Origin: Prosthecobacter sp.
GTDB lineage: Bacteria; Verrucomicrobiota; Verrucomicrobiia; Verrucomicrobiales; Verrucomicrobiaceae
Reading direction: 5' to 3'
DNA: 35,032 bases
Assembly: GCA_017853885.1 (NCBI GenBank)
Contig: JAFMIR010000038.1
Coordinates: 1 to 35,032, forward strand
The notes beneath the pieces were generated by a model that made no database searches, was not told where the DNA came from, and saw only the letters and a program-made list of their open reading frames with translations. Both the position numbers and the translations under genes were made by a program. This document shows positions 9,258 through 17,899 of the stretch, piece after piece (the stretch's first letter is position 1; the number at the start of each line of letters is the position of its first letter).

Positions 9258-10841
9258 ATGGCCCTTACTTTCATCCAGCGCATCCGTGAGCTCCTTACGG
9301 GTAAAAAAGATATTAAAACCGGTGTCCGCCTCGTCATCAACTGTGAGAAGCTCGAGAACCGCGTCGCTCTTCTCGACAATGGTGTCGTCGAAGAGTACAA
9401 CATCGAGCGTGTCGGAACTTCGAGCATCATCAACAGTGTGTTCAAAGGTCGCATCCGTAATATCGAACAGGGGCTCAAAGCCATGTTTATTGACATTGGA
9501 CTCGATAAAAACGCCTTCCTGCATTTCTGGGATGCGATCCCCGCCGCCCTTGAAGGCATGGAAGAGGTGAACCGACGGGGTGCTAAGAAAAAGAAGCGCA
9601 TTGATTCCAAGGATATTCCAACGCTTTATCCTGTGGGCTCTGAGATCATGGTGCAGGTAACCAAAGGGGCTGTTGGCAACAAAGGTCCACGGGTCACCAC
9701 GAACATCTCCTTGGCCGGGCGCCTGCTTGTCTTGATGCCGCTCAATGACACTTGTGGTATCTCTCGCAAAATCGAGGATCCTAAGGAACGTGCCCGACTG
9801 CGCAAAATCCTCGAAGACATCGAGCTTCCGGAAGGCATGGGGGTCATCCTACGCACTGAAGCCATGGGTAAGCGAGCCCGTCATATCATCCGTGATTTAA
9901 ATATTCTCATTGAACAGTGGAATGATACTGTCGCTGTGAGAGATAGTCAACCTGCCCCTGTGTGCTGTCTACAGGAACCCGATCTCATTGAGCGCACGGT
10001 GCGCGATTTTCTGACCGAGGATATCGACGAAGTCGCTTGTGACGATCAAGCCACTGTTGAGCGAATGCAAAAGCTGGCCACTCAAATCTCCAAGCGGGCA
10101 AAGCGTCGTATCAATTTCTACCAAGGTCAGTCCGCGCTTTTTGAGCACTACGGGATACAAAAGCAAATTGATAACGCGTTCTACCGTCAGGTTTGGTTGC
10201 CATGCGGTGGTTATATCGTCATTGACCAGACCGAGGCACTTGTTGCAATCGATGTGAACACCGGTCGCAACAAGGGAAACAAAGACCAAGACAAGTTGCT
10301 GGTTGAAACCAACCTCGAGGCTGCCACCGAGGTGGCACGTCAGCTTCGCCTGCGTAACATGGGTGGGCTAATTGTTGTCGATTTCATTGATATGAAGCAT
10401 CGAAAGGACCAGCAGGCCGTTTACAAGGCTATGTTGCAGCATCTGAAGCGTGATAAGGCGAAGACACAAGTCACGCAGATCAGTCCTTTCGGGCTCATGG
10501 AAATGACCCGCCAGCGTCTCAATGAGTCTTTGGGGACCACGCTTTACGAGCCGTGCCCCTATTGCAAAGGCCACGGGCAGGTCAAAACCCCCATCACCAT
10601 GTCCGTTGAACTCCAGAGACGACTCAGTGCCGTGCTTGGGCGCTTGGAAGAAAGTGATCGAAGTGTTCTTGTGGTCGTTCATCCGGACGTCATGCAGCGT
10701 CTCAAAACCGAGGATGGTGAGCATCTAGTCGCCCTCGAACGCAAATATGGCGCTCGACTTACCTTCCGCACAGATCCAACCTATCATCGAGAGCATTTCA
10801 CACTCGCGAATGCCCAGAGCGGCGAGGAGATCAAGAACTGA
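9258..10841 (+). CDS. rng: Ribonuclease G/E family endoribonuclease
   Basis: This 527-residue endoribonuclease cleaves single-stranded RNA and takes part in rRNA maturation and mRNA decay. The ATG at 9258 (MALTFIQRIRELL) is preferred over an in-frame TTG at 9210. An S1-like RNA-binding segment spans residues about 45-130. The two metal-binding aspartates are D332 (AIDVNTGR) and D375 (VVDFIDM), 43 apart as in E. coli RNase E (D303/D346). The Zn-link CPYC lies at residues 433-436, also at the expected distance. There is no long disordered degradosome scaffold, so it is RNase G-like in size. It follows mrdA by 44 nt, and an mre-rng linkage also exists in E. coli. Confidence 0.93.
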   Translation: MALTFIQRIRELLTGKKDIKTGVRLVINCEKLENRVALLDNGVVEEYNIERVGTSSIINSVFKGRIRNIEQGLKAMFIDIGLDKNAFLHFWDAIPAALEGMEEVNRRGAKKKKRIDSKDIPTLYPVGSEIMVQVTKGAVGNKGPRVTTNISLAGRLLVLMPLNDTCGISRKIEDPKERARLRKILEDIELPEGMGVILRTEAMGKRARHIIRDLNILIEQWNDTVAVRDSQPAPVCCLQEPDLIERTVRDFLTEDIDEVACDDQATVERMQKLATQISKRAKRRINFYQGQSALFEHYGIQKQIDNAFYRQVWLPCGGYIVIDQTEALVAIDVNTGRNKGNKDQDKLLVETNLEAATEVARQLRLRNMGGLIVVDFIDMKHRKDQQAVYKAMLQHLKRDKAKTQVTQISPFGLMEMTRQRLNESLGTTLYEPCPYCKGHGQVKTPITMSVELQRRLSAVLGRLEESDRSVLVVVHPDVMQRLKTEDGEHLVALERKYGARLTFRTDPTYHREHFTLANAQSGEEIKN

Positions 10842-10986
10842 TCTTTCATACTATTGCAAAAGCTAGCATAGGATGACCTCTAGGCTTTTCCGGCTGAATG
10901 AAAGCATACTTGTGTGAAAATGAGGCTGAAGGACGAGTCATGCCTGATGATTGACTTTTCGCCGGATTACAACCTAAACAGATCAG

Positions 10987-11370
10987 ATGGAGTTTATAAA
11001 TCATGTTCCCAACGTGCCCACAGCTGTCGGTCCCTACTCACAAGCTATAAAACATGGCGGACTTCTATTCTGCTCAGGCCAGATACCGATCGTACCCTCT
11101 GCCGGCAAGATCGAAGCATCGGATATCGAAGGTCAAACCCGCCAAGTGCTTGCAAACTTGTCTGTTCTTCTGGCATCCCAAGGTCTTGCCATGACGAATG
11201 TGATCAAGGCAACAGTGTTTTTGGTAGATATGGCTGATTTCACGAAAGTAAACCCCATCTACGAAGAGGCTTTTCGAGGCCATAAACCGGTTCGCTCCAC
11301 CGTAGCCGTATCTGGATTGCCGATGGGAGCTTTGATTGAGATTGAGGTGATCGCTGCACTACTGAATTGA
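10987..11370 (+). CDS. ridA: RidA family enamine/imine deaminase
   Basis: 127 residues, exactly the family size. RidA (YjgF) hydrolyses reactive 2-aminoacrylate and related enamines released by PLP enzymes such as threonine dehydratase, and acts as a cytosolic trimer. Conserved features are GPYSQA near the N-terminus, the substrate-carboxylate-binding Arg (R103 in PVRSTV) and E118 in GALIEIE. Their spacing of 15 matches E. coli R105/E120. It is separated from rng by 145 nt that contain no recognisable gene. Confidence 0.94.
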   Translation: MEFINHVPNVPTAVGPYSQAIKHGGLLFCSGQIPIVPSAGKIEASDIEGQTRQVLANLSVLLASQGLAMTNVIKATVFLVDMADFTKVNPIYEEAFRGHKPVRSTVAVSGLPMGALIEIEVIAALLN

Positions 11371-11436
11371 GGGGCTGAGTGTGTTTTAGTCACATGCAGC
11401 CTTGGCAACACCGTGACTCCCCAGTAGCTTTTACAG

Positions 11437-12849
11437 ATGAGTCTTTCGTTGCCGCTAGCTGATCGTTACCTACGTTTTCGTGACTCGGTTTTCAACGGCA
11501 TGGAGGATCCATCGGATCTACCGGGAATTAACACGTGCTATTCAGAACTCGACTGGCAGAGTCTTTGGTTCGCCGGGGCGCTTGGAAAGACTTTCCAGTC
11601 CACTGACGGACAGGTAATCAAAGTGACAGATTTTGGTTTTTGGAATGCGGGCCCAGGTCCTGATTTCCGCAGTTGTGTGATTCAGTGCGCTGGGCAAACG
11701 CTTTGTGGTGATATTGAACTCGACACCGATGCTCGAGATTGGGAGCATCATGGTCATGGGGTAAATGCGGATTACGATCAAGTGATTCTCCACCTAGTGC
11801 TGCGGTCGCCACAGCAGTGCTTTTTCACTCGCAATCGCTTTCATCAAGCAATTCCTCAGGTGGTTCTTCGACCTGAGATGCTCGCCGAAAGTGCTGTTCC
11901 TTGTCGAGGCATGGCCGTGGCGCGTTTAGGGCGTTGTGCTCGGCCACTCAGCGAAATGGGCGAGGGTAAAGTGCAGTCTATCATCGAGTCCGCTGCGCAG
12001 TTACGGCTCGAAAACAAAAGCCGATTCTTACATCGTGCAGCCGTTGCTCATGGCAGGGAACAAGCTGTGTTTCAGGCATTAGCGCGCACACTTGGCTATC
12101 GGAACAATTCGCAGCCCTTCTTCATACTCAGTCAGCGCCTTCCCGTCAGGCGACTGCTGCAATGTGATGCCCTCGAACGCGAGGCTTTGCTTTTTGGTGC
12201 CTCGGGATTCCTGAAAAAAATTCGTATTGAAGATACTCATTCGCAGACACGTGGTTACCTCCGAGCTCTCTGGAGCGAGTGGTGGAGGCATCGTGACGCG
12301 TGCTCTCGGTGGTTTGAGCCAAGCCAAAATGTGAGATGGAATCTCGCTGCCACGCGGCCCGGCAATCATCCCCAGCGCCGTTTGGGTGCTGTCGTAGCTA
12401 TGCTACAGAACTGGCGGTCTGTGTGTGGTCCGCTTGAGGACGCTACACGCTGGAGTCAGTCTGCATGGTGTGCTACCCTCGCTGGGCTCAGGCATCACCA
12501 TTGGTCCACACATTACACGCTTACAGCGCCCCCTTCATCCAAACCTCTCGCTCTAGTTGGAGAGACACGCGTGCATGAGATGCTCGCGAATGTCGCCTAC
12601 CCACTTCTGGTGCCAGAACGCACACGGCTTTGGGCGGAGTATCTGGATCTGCCTGCCCTTCTTGATAATCAAAAGATTCGACTCGCAACGCTGCGTCTCT
12701 TTGGTAGGGGAAATCCCCTCGCGGATAAGTTCCAAGCGAAGCTTTATCACCATCAGGGCCTGTTGCAGATTTACGAGGACTTTTGCCTCGAAGATGAAAG
12801 CGGCTGTGTTGCTTGCATGTTTCCCGAAAGGTTGAAGGAATGGTCGTGA
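11437..12849 (+). CDS. DUF2851 family protein
   Basis: 470 residues with no signal peptide or membrane segment. The N-terminal part has the DUF2851 pattern: an ELDWQSLWFAGAL stretch, FGFWNAGPGPDFRSC at about 66-80, GDIELDTDARDWEHHGHG at about 91-108, then YDQVILHLVL. The conserved acidic and histidine residues (GPDF, GDIE, DWxxHxH) resemble a nuclease-type metal site, but this is my inference; the family has no established function. The family is best known to me from Bacteroidetes and Verrucomicrobia. The start is 66 nt after ridA and transcription is in the same direction. Confidence 0.8.
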   Translation: MSLSLPLADRYLRFRDSVFNGMEDPSDLPGINTCYSELDWQSLWFAGALGKTFQSTDGQVIKVTDFGFWNAGPGPDFRSCVIQCAGQTLCGDIELDTDARDWEHHGHGVNADYDQVILHLVLRSPQQCFFTRNRFHQAIPQVVLRPEMLAESAVPCRGMAVARLGRCARPLSEMGEGKVQSIIESAAQLRLENKSRFLHRAAVAHGREQAVFQALARTLGYRNNSQPFFILSQRLPVRRLLQCDALEREALLFGASGFLKKIRIEDTHSQTRGYLRALWSEWWRHRDACSRWFEPSQNVRWNLAATRPGNHPQRRLGAVVAMLQNWRSVCGPLEDATRWSQSAWCATLAGLRHHHWSTHYTLTAPPSSKPLALVGETRVHEMLANVAYPLLVPERTRLWAEYLDLPALLDNQKIRLATLRLFGRGNPLADKFQAKLYHHQGLLQIYEDFCLEDESGCVACMFPERLKEWS

Positions 12850-12869
12850 AAGCCTAGTTTCGACATAAC

Positions 12870-12896
12870 GGACACGCTTTTGTTGTCCTAGTTTTT
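12870..12896 (+). terminator. Possible weak intrinsic terminator after the DUF2851 gene
   Basis: A 5-bp hairpin (GGACA / TGTCC) is followed closely by TAGTTTTT, about 20 nt after the stop codon. The stem is short and the loop T-rich, so this is tentative. Confidence 0.3.
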
Positions 12897-13023
12897 GCCT
12901 GCTCAAAGCTTCTTGATGGCCTGCAGTCGCCCTTCGCCGAGCCGGGAAGCCCCCCTCATCAGGTAAAAGCCTTGCATTCCTCTGTGGCTCCGCTAAAACC
13001 ATCGTGTTGCAACCAGTGACAAT

Positions 13024-13109
13024 GCCGGTGTGGTGAAATTGGTAGACGCGCTAGACTCAAAATCTTGTGGGCATCCCCCGTGTCGGTTCGAGTCCGACCA
13101 CCGGCACCA
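13024..13109 (+). tRNA. tRNA-Leu (CAA anticodon), CCA encoded
   Basis: A class II tRNA with a 7-bp acceptor stem (GCCGGTG / CACCGGC), discriminator A and genomically encoded CCA at 13107-13109. The D-arm is of the leucine type (TGGTGAAATTGGTAGACGC), the variable arm is long (GGG-CAT-CCC core) and the T-loop is GGTTCGAGTCC. The anticodon CAA is at 13058-13060 and reads UUG. The anticodon stem (13051-13055 with 13063-13067) has a T-T opposition at its second pair (13052/13066); the other four pairs are canonical. An apparent integrase stub follows within 80 nt. Confidence 0.94.
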
Positions 13110-13173
13110 CCTTGAGAATCAAAGGATTCCGAGGTGGCACCCTTGGTGTGGTTGACACCCCCCGGGGGGGTAT

Positions 13174-13195
13174 GCATGACAAAAGCATGACAAAA
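13174..13195 (+). repeat. Tandem 11-bp duplication at the start of the integrase-like stub
   Basis: GCATGACAAAA occurs twice back to back (13174-13184 and 13185-13195). Each copy carries an ATG, giving two in-frame-looking starts. Just upstream, at 13157-13171, is a loop-less C6/G7 palindrome (ACCCCCC then GGGGGGGT). Both look like scars or local duplications rather than functional sites. Confidence 0.7.
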
Positions 13196-13321
13196 GTGAG
13201 GAGCATCACCCGAAAAGGGCGGGCTTTTCATCGGGTCAAACACGGTTCGGCGGTGGTGCCTATTTATTGCGGGACAGTGCAATCCCGCACCCGCTACCCC
13301 ATGGCTTTATGGCTCAACGGT
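13187..13321 (+). pseudogene. Truncated phage-type integrase N-terminus (remnant)
   Basis: From the ATG at 13187, about 45 codons read MTKVRSITRKGRAFHR, then HGSAVVPIY, then a Tyr-containing strand ending WLNG. The pattern of a basic start, VVPIY and a Y...LNG(R) beta-strand resembles the N-terminal arm-binding region of tyrosine recombinases that I associate with Verrucomicrobia. After WLNG the expected RxxxF segment and everything downstream is absent. The frame wanders on without sense (stop at 13465) and runs into the 3' end of the kinase on the other strand. There is no core-binding or catalytic domain (R-H-R-Y). It lies 77 nt downstream of a tRNA-Leu, a favoured integration site. I recognise this by pattern only; a chance ORF is possible. 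Confidence 0.45.
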
Positions 13322-13374
13322 CTTTTTTTCAGTCGGCAGGCCAAGTGCGTTTGTTCCAAGCACAAGAACTTATT

Positions 13375-15240
13375 TTATTCCAACGGTGTTCGTGAACTCT
13401 GCCCCGATAGTTTCGTGGTTGGAAGGCTGGTACTAGCGGTTGGTTTTGCCAGAGTCTCTCGATAAGTGCGGACAGCATTTGCATCGCTAAACTTGTTTGC
13501 CTTGGCTAGCTCCATCTCCATTTTCTCCAAGTCTTTTTGGAATTCATTTATCAACTGCTTGAGATTGGTGGCACGAATGGCAGCCCATCCCGCGAATGCC
13601 TCACGGTATTTGTCGCGCAAAATCTTTAGGATCTCAGGAGTCTGATCATCTATTTCGGGGACGGTTGAAACATAGGACACGCTTTGTGAGCCAAAATTTT
13701 TGGCAGCCATTTTATCGGACACAGTTTTCTTCTCTGCCTTCAGCACCCGTATGATGTCCAAGCTCCAGGGGTTTTTCTTTGTGATCTCTCTGTCAATCGC
13801 ACGGAGGTATTGTTCGTTTAAAAGATTCAAACTTTGCTCAAAGGGCTTTGTGACTCTCTCATGCCGCTGTTGCCTGAACTGCTCATCTTTTTTCGCGAGT
13901 ATTGCTTGGAGAGTAGGAGAGGCAGATGATGAGGCTGGTTGATAGCCAGATGACGTGCCGGGGACTGGTCTTATACTTGCAGGAGCAGGCTTGCCTGATG
14001 AGGATGGATTCGCTACCTTGCCAGTAGTCGTTGCGGAGGGTTGCACGTTGGGTGCTGAATTTTCCGATTGGGTTGCCGAAGGGGGCACAACGGCCTTGTC
14101 ATTTTTCGTGTTAACACGCGGTGGTTTGGGCGGTGTCCAGAGTGTCGAGGAAATAGCTGCAGCATTTTCGTCAGCCCACTCATGGTTTTTGAGTTTCACA
14201 AAGACGCCGACTCCTGCAGCAATAACCAAAGCAGTGGGTACAAACCCCCATCCTGATCGAGATCGACGCTCAGGCTGATAGGCCCTTTCGCGCGCTGACA
14301 AGCTGTTGTCTGTCTGGCGCGGATCTTCCGGACGTCGGGGACGTGCCTCGGTGTCGAGAGCAGCAGGCGCGTCTTTGGATGAAGCTTCGACTTTAAGCAC
14401 AGGTTGTGTCAGGATGTTATCCAGCTCAAGGCGCAGATCCTCGGCGGACGAGTAGCGCAACTCCCGGTCATCTCGCAGAGCTGTGGCGACGATCATATCG
14501 TAGCGAGGATCGAGTCCTTTGATCTGCTGGCTCGGCATCTCAAACAACCCCTGCGGAAGCCTGCCAGTCAGCATCTGGTAGAGCATCACACCCACCGAGT
14601 AGATATCCACACGCCGATCCACATCTGTTCCAAGAATGAGCGATTCCGGTGCCATGTAGGGAAGGGTGCCCATAATGACTCCGCTGCGCGTCATCGCATT
14701 CTCTCCCCCATTGATTAATTTGGCCAAACCGAAGTCGGCTACTTTGACCCGTCCATCATACCCTACCATAATGTTCGCCGGTTTGATATCGCGGTGCAGG
14801 ATACCCAGACTATGGGCGTAGCCCAGCGCATCACACACGTGCGCCGTGATAGCCATCGCATGCTCAGAGTGCAGCCGCCCTTGTTCGGCGATCATTCTGG
14901 CGACATCGGTGCCTTCAACGAACTCCATCACAAAGTACAGAAGCCCACTGGAAGTCTCTCCGAAGTCATGAACCGCTACGATGCCGGGATGATTCAGCTT
15001 TGCCATGGCTTTAGCCTCATTCTTGAAGCGCTGCGCATACGTGGTGTCATGCCCACCAATCTCCAGCGGCAGAATTTTAATGGCCACAGGCCGATCTAGG
15101 CTGGTCTGCCTCCCCTTATAAACAGCGCCCATGCCGCCGCAGCCCAGCAGGGCTTCAATTTCGTAATGGTGCAATTGCGCGGACAGCTCCTCAACAGACG
15201 GGGGCTCCCAAGCTTTGGCAGATGCGGCAGGGTGACTCAT
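13375..15240 (-). CDS. Membrane-anchored Hanks-type Ser/Thr protein kinase
   Basis: 621 residues. Residues 27-280 are a complete kinase domain. It has a Gly-rich loop GCGGMGAVY (33-41), catalytic Lys K55 in VAIK, C-helix Glu E75, the catalytic loop HRDIKPAN with D151, DFG with D169, and the APE motif as MAPE (196-199). All key residues are present, so activity is expected. A Pro/Arg-rich juxtamembrane segment precedes one transmembrane helix at about 331-349. The extracytoplasmic part (about 270 residues) has a Ser/Pro/Thr-rich stretch, then a largely helical, charged region with coiled-coil character. It contains no PASTA, TPR or WD repeats that I can recognise. The target is unknown. Its 3' end abuts the integrase-like stub. 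The start ATG at 15240 gives a short cytosolic lead-in. Confidence 0.9.
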   Translation of the reverse strand: MSHPAASAKAWEPPSVEELSAQLHHYEIEALLGCGGMGAVYKGRQTSLDRPVAIKILPLEIGGHDTTYAQRFKNEAKAMAKLNHPGIVAVHDFGETSSGLLYFVMEFVEGTDVARMIAEQGRLHSEHAMAITAHVCDALGYAHSLGILHRDIKPANIMVGYDGRVKVADFGLAKLINGGENAMTRSGVIMGTLPYMAPESLILGTDVDRRVDIYSVGVMLYQMLTGRLPQGLFEMPSQQIKGLDPRYDMIVATALRDDRELRYSSAEDLRLELDNILTQPVLKVEASSKDAPAALDTEARPRRPEDPRQTDNSLSARERAYQPERRSRSGWGFVPTALVIAAGVGVFVKLKNHEWADENAAAISSTLWTPPKPPRVNTKNDKAVVPPSATQSENSAPNVQPSATTTGKVANPSSSGKPAPASIRPVPGTSSGYQPASSSASPTLQAILAKKDEQFRQQRHERVTKPFEQSLNLLNEQYLRAIDREITKKNPWSLDIIRVLKAEKKTVSDKMAAKNFGSQSVSYVSTVPEIDDQTPEILKILRDKYREAFAGWAAIRATNLKQLINEFQKDLEKMEMELAKANKFSDANAVRTYRETLAKPTASTSLPTTKLSGQSSRTPLE

Positions 15241-15557
15241 GTATTAACAATGATTCCCAATGATTAGAAAAAGGTGAGTATTCCAGCAGCAGGCGTGGGT
15301 TACTACGTTTCAGCTTTATCAAATCCTTCATTACGCTGCCCCAAGTAGCAAAGTGGAAATAGCCACTAAGGAAATGGAGGTTCATCGGGCGCTAAAAGAA
15401 GGTTGTTACAGTATGGCATCACCTTTCGGCATTGTGCTGTGCAACATTGCCGGCGGTGTGCGTATCATTCGCTTCTGGCCTCTTGGAAATCCTACGAGCT
15501 TAAATGGGTTTGACCGCCTAACGCTTTGCCAATCCGCTCAAGACTGGGCTGCCCTGA
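15241..15557. other. Intergenic region between kinase and glyS, no gene supported
   Basis: 317 bases upstream of the kinase start and downstream of the glyS stop (both genes on minus). A plus-strand frame at 15353-15598 runs across most of it but has no family features and overlaps the glyS end, so it is not called. The kinase promoter should be here, but I see no clear -35/-10 pair. Confidence 0.5.
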
Positions 15558-17339
15558 TCAGCTCACTAACGGCAGCAGTTTTCCAAGCAAATCGCTGATC
15601 TTGACGCGTTCCTGCTCGCCGCTGTCGCGCTGGCGGAGGGTGACGGTGTCTGCAAGTTCGGGGCCTTTTTCCCCGCAGGTTTCGAAGTCGATGGTGACGC
15701 CAAAGGGCGTGCCAACCTCGTCTTGTCGGGCATAACGGCGGCCGATGGAGGCTGTTTCGTCGTAGAAACAGTTCATATGCTTCTTCAGCAGCGCATAGAC
15801 CTCGCGGGCCTTGGCGACGAGCTCGGGCTTGTTTTTCAGCAGCGGGAAGACGCCGACTTTGATCGGGGCGACACGCGGATGGAGTCGCAGAACAGTGATG
15901 ACCTCCTTCTTGCCTTTTTCATCGACCTTTTCGGTCTCGCTGAAGGCTTTCGCGATCACGGCGAGCGCCATGCGGTCGAGTCCCGCCGAGGGTTCGATGA
16001 CGTGCGGGACGTAGCTGCCTTTGAAAAGACGTTCGAACCAGGCGCGGACATCCGTTTCGGACATCGGTTCGCCTTTGGTCTTCGCTTTCTCGGCGCCGAG
16101 ACGTTTCTGGATGAGTGTTTCTTTTTGCTCGTCGGTGAGCTTGGCAGCGGCGTTTTTGAGCTCCTCGTCGAAGATCTCCTGCGACTTTGTGCTGTGCTTC
16201 TGGTGCTGCGACAAATCGAAGTCGCCACGCGCGGCGATGCCTTCGAGCTCCTCGGTGCCGAACGGAAATTCGCACAGGATGTCCACGCAGGCGCGGGCGT
16301 AGTGGGCGAGGTCTGCAGGCGTCTGCCAGTAGTATTCGAGTACATCGCCGAGGCCGATGCTCTCGTAGAATTTCGTACGCTGATCGACCCAGTAGCGGTG
16401 CCACATTTCCCAGCCCCAATTTGGCTGTGGTTCGCTCAAATCGGCATCTTCATGCCACGAGGCGACCGCGCCGCTGATGATTTCGACAGCTTCGTCGGGC
16501 TTGATGAAGAATTCGAGCTCCATCTGTTCAAATTCGCGGCTGCGGAAGGTGAAATTCTTCGGCGTGACCTCGTTGCGGAAGGCCTTGCCGATCTGGCCGA
16601 TGCCAAAGGGCACTTTCACGCGGCTGGAGTCGAAGACGTTCTTGAACTGCGCAAAGATGGCCTGCGCGGTTTCCGGGCGCAGGTAGGTCACGTCGTCCTC
16701 GGTCGCGGTAGGGCCGAGGTAGGTCTTCAGCATGAGATTGAAGGGACGGGCCTCGCCGAGCGCGCCCCCGGTTTCCGGATGGAAATCGATGCTGCGATTC
16801 ACGGTGTCGATTTTCTGCTCGCAGAGCAATTCGATCTCCTCGGGCTTGCCAGCGGGTTCACCGGCGTTTTGCGCGATGAGGGCACGGATGCGTTTGCGAA
16901 AGCTCTCGATGTGTTCGCCGTTTTTTAGCAAGGCGGAGATGGCGCGGTCCCAGCGCCAGCCTTTTGGGGCCTTGGCACCGCTGTATTTCATGACGACGCC
17001 GTCCTGTGGTTCGACGTGGTCGGCGCGGACGCGTTTGTTTGTCAGCGAGCACTCTCGCATGAGGTCTGCGAAAGTATCGACGTGGCCGCTGGCTTTCCAA
17101 ATGGCGGCATTCATGAGGATGCTGGCGTCGAGGCCGAGCACATCCTCGCGTTCACGGGTCATGGTGTTCCACCAAGCGGTGCGCAGGTTACGCTTCAGCT
17201 CCGCGCCGAGCGGGCCGTAGTCCCAGACGCCGCCGCAGCCGCCGTAGATTTCGCTGCTTTGATAGATGAAGCCGCGGCGCTTGCAGAGGGAGACGATTTT
17301 CTCCATTTCAGCGAGGGAGTTTTTGGCGTCGGATGACAT
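15558..17339 (-). CDS. glyS: Glycyl-tRNA synthetase, single-chain (alpha2, class II) type
   Basis: 593 residues. It charges tRNA-Gly with glycine. This is the alpha2 type related to eukaryotic/archaeal and Gram-positive enzymes, not the alpha2beta2 glyQ/glyS pair. The N-terminus shows GFIYQSSEIYGG and GVWDYGPLGAELKRN, typical of the type. Motif 2 is FRNEVTPKNFTFRSREFEQME, beginning at F254. Motif 3 contains GLDRMAL with R456. The anticodon-binding domain follows from about residue 490 (RLHPRVAPIKVGVFPL). I chose the ATG at 17339 (MSSDAKNSL) since homology starts there. An in-frame start 29 codons upstream (17426) would add a sequence unlike the family. Confidence 0.95.
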   Translation of the reverse strand: MSSDAKNSLAEMEKIVSLCKRRGFIYQSSEIYGGCGGVWDYGPLGAELKRNLRTAWWNTMTREREDVLGLDASILMNAAIWKASGHVDTFADLMRECSLTNKRVRADHVEPQDGVVMKYSGAKAPKGWRWDRAISALLKNGEHIESFRKRIRALIAQNAGEPAGKPEEIELLCEQKIDTVNRSIDFHPETGGALGEARPFNLMLKTYLGPTATEDDVTYLRPETAQAIFAQFKNVFDSSRVKVPFGIGQIGKAFRNEVTPKNFTFRSREFEQMELEFFIKPDEAVEIISGAVASWHEDADLSEPQPNWGWEMWHRYWVDQRTKFYESIGLGDVLEYYWQTPADLAHYARACVDILCEFPFGTEELEGIAARGDFDLSQHQKHSTKSQEIFDEELKNAAAKLTDEQKETLIQKRLGAEKAKTKGEPMSETDVRAWFERLFKGSYVPHVIEPSAGLDRMALAVIAKAFSETEKVDEKGKKEVITVLRLHPRVAPIKVGVFPLLKNKPELVAKAREVYALLKKHMNCFYDETASIGRRYARQDEVGTPFGVTIDFETCGEKGPELADTVTLRQRDSGEQERVKISDLLGKLLPLVS

Positions 17340-17539
17340 GATGTATGTAGGGTGGGTTGAGCCGCATGGCTGGACTGCCACCGGCGGGAGGGGCGCGAAG
17401 GGAGCACCTAGGGAGCAGGGGAGCAAGCGAGGAATCCATTGAAGACCGCGTGGTCTGAGGGCGCGGAGTCACTCATGAGTTTGCCTCATTCGGCGTCGGG
17501 CTCGCGATTCGGTGTTCTTCCGTTTTTTGCGATACATTT

Positions 17540-17899
17540 TCACAGCATAAGGCCAAAGCGGGCGGCAATGGCCTTTAACATGGCGAAAAGGGCCATGGTA
17601 AGCAGGGCGGAGCCGCCCACGGCCCCATGAAAACCCCACCAGCGTTGCATGGCCGGGAAAAACAGGAACATCGGCATCGTGGGCAGCACATACCAAAAAA
17701 TAAACCACATATGATCGCTGGTCTTTTGCTCACGCAAAGCTGGATCGCTTTCGTAATAGACCCAGAACAAGGTGATGATCGACACGAAAGGCAGGGCGGC
17801 GAGGAGCGCTCCCAGCTTGTCATTGCGTTTCACGGCCTCGCTTACCAGAACAATGATGAGAGCGCTCAGCAAATATTTGAGAATTAGCTTCTGAGTCAT
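17540..17899 (-). CDS. DUF3147 family small membrane protein
   Basis: 119 residues with four hydrophobic helices (about 5-20, 30-48, 63-82, 92-112). The pattern KRNDKLGALLAALPFVSI, then IFWYVLPTMPMFLFFPA, and a C-terminal ARFGLML matches DUF3147, an uncharacterised integral membrane family. It is on the same strand as glyS, about 200 nt upstream of it, and is divergent from dnaA. Function unknown. Confidence 0.78.
   Translation of the reverse strand: MTQKLILKYLLSALIIVLVSEAVKRNDKLGALLAALPFVSIITLFWVYYESDPALREQKTSDHMWFIFWYVLPTMPMFLFFPAMQRWWGFHGAVGGSALLTMALFAMLKAIAARFGLML

Noticed and set aside
13268..13289. Perfect 7-bp hairpin TGCGGGA/TCCCGCA as a terminator
   Set aside because: It has an 8-nt loop and no T-run, and lies inside the integrase-like stub; probably chance.
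15353..15598. Small 81-codon gene between kinase and glyS
   Set aside because: No family features, overlaps the glyS 3' end, and its start has no supporting signal.
15723..16928. 401-codon plus-strand open frame
   Set aside because: Antisense shadow of glycyl-tRNA synthetase, whose class II motifs are all intact on the minus strand.
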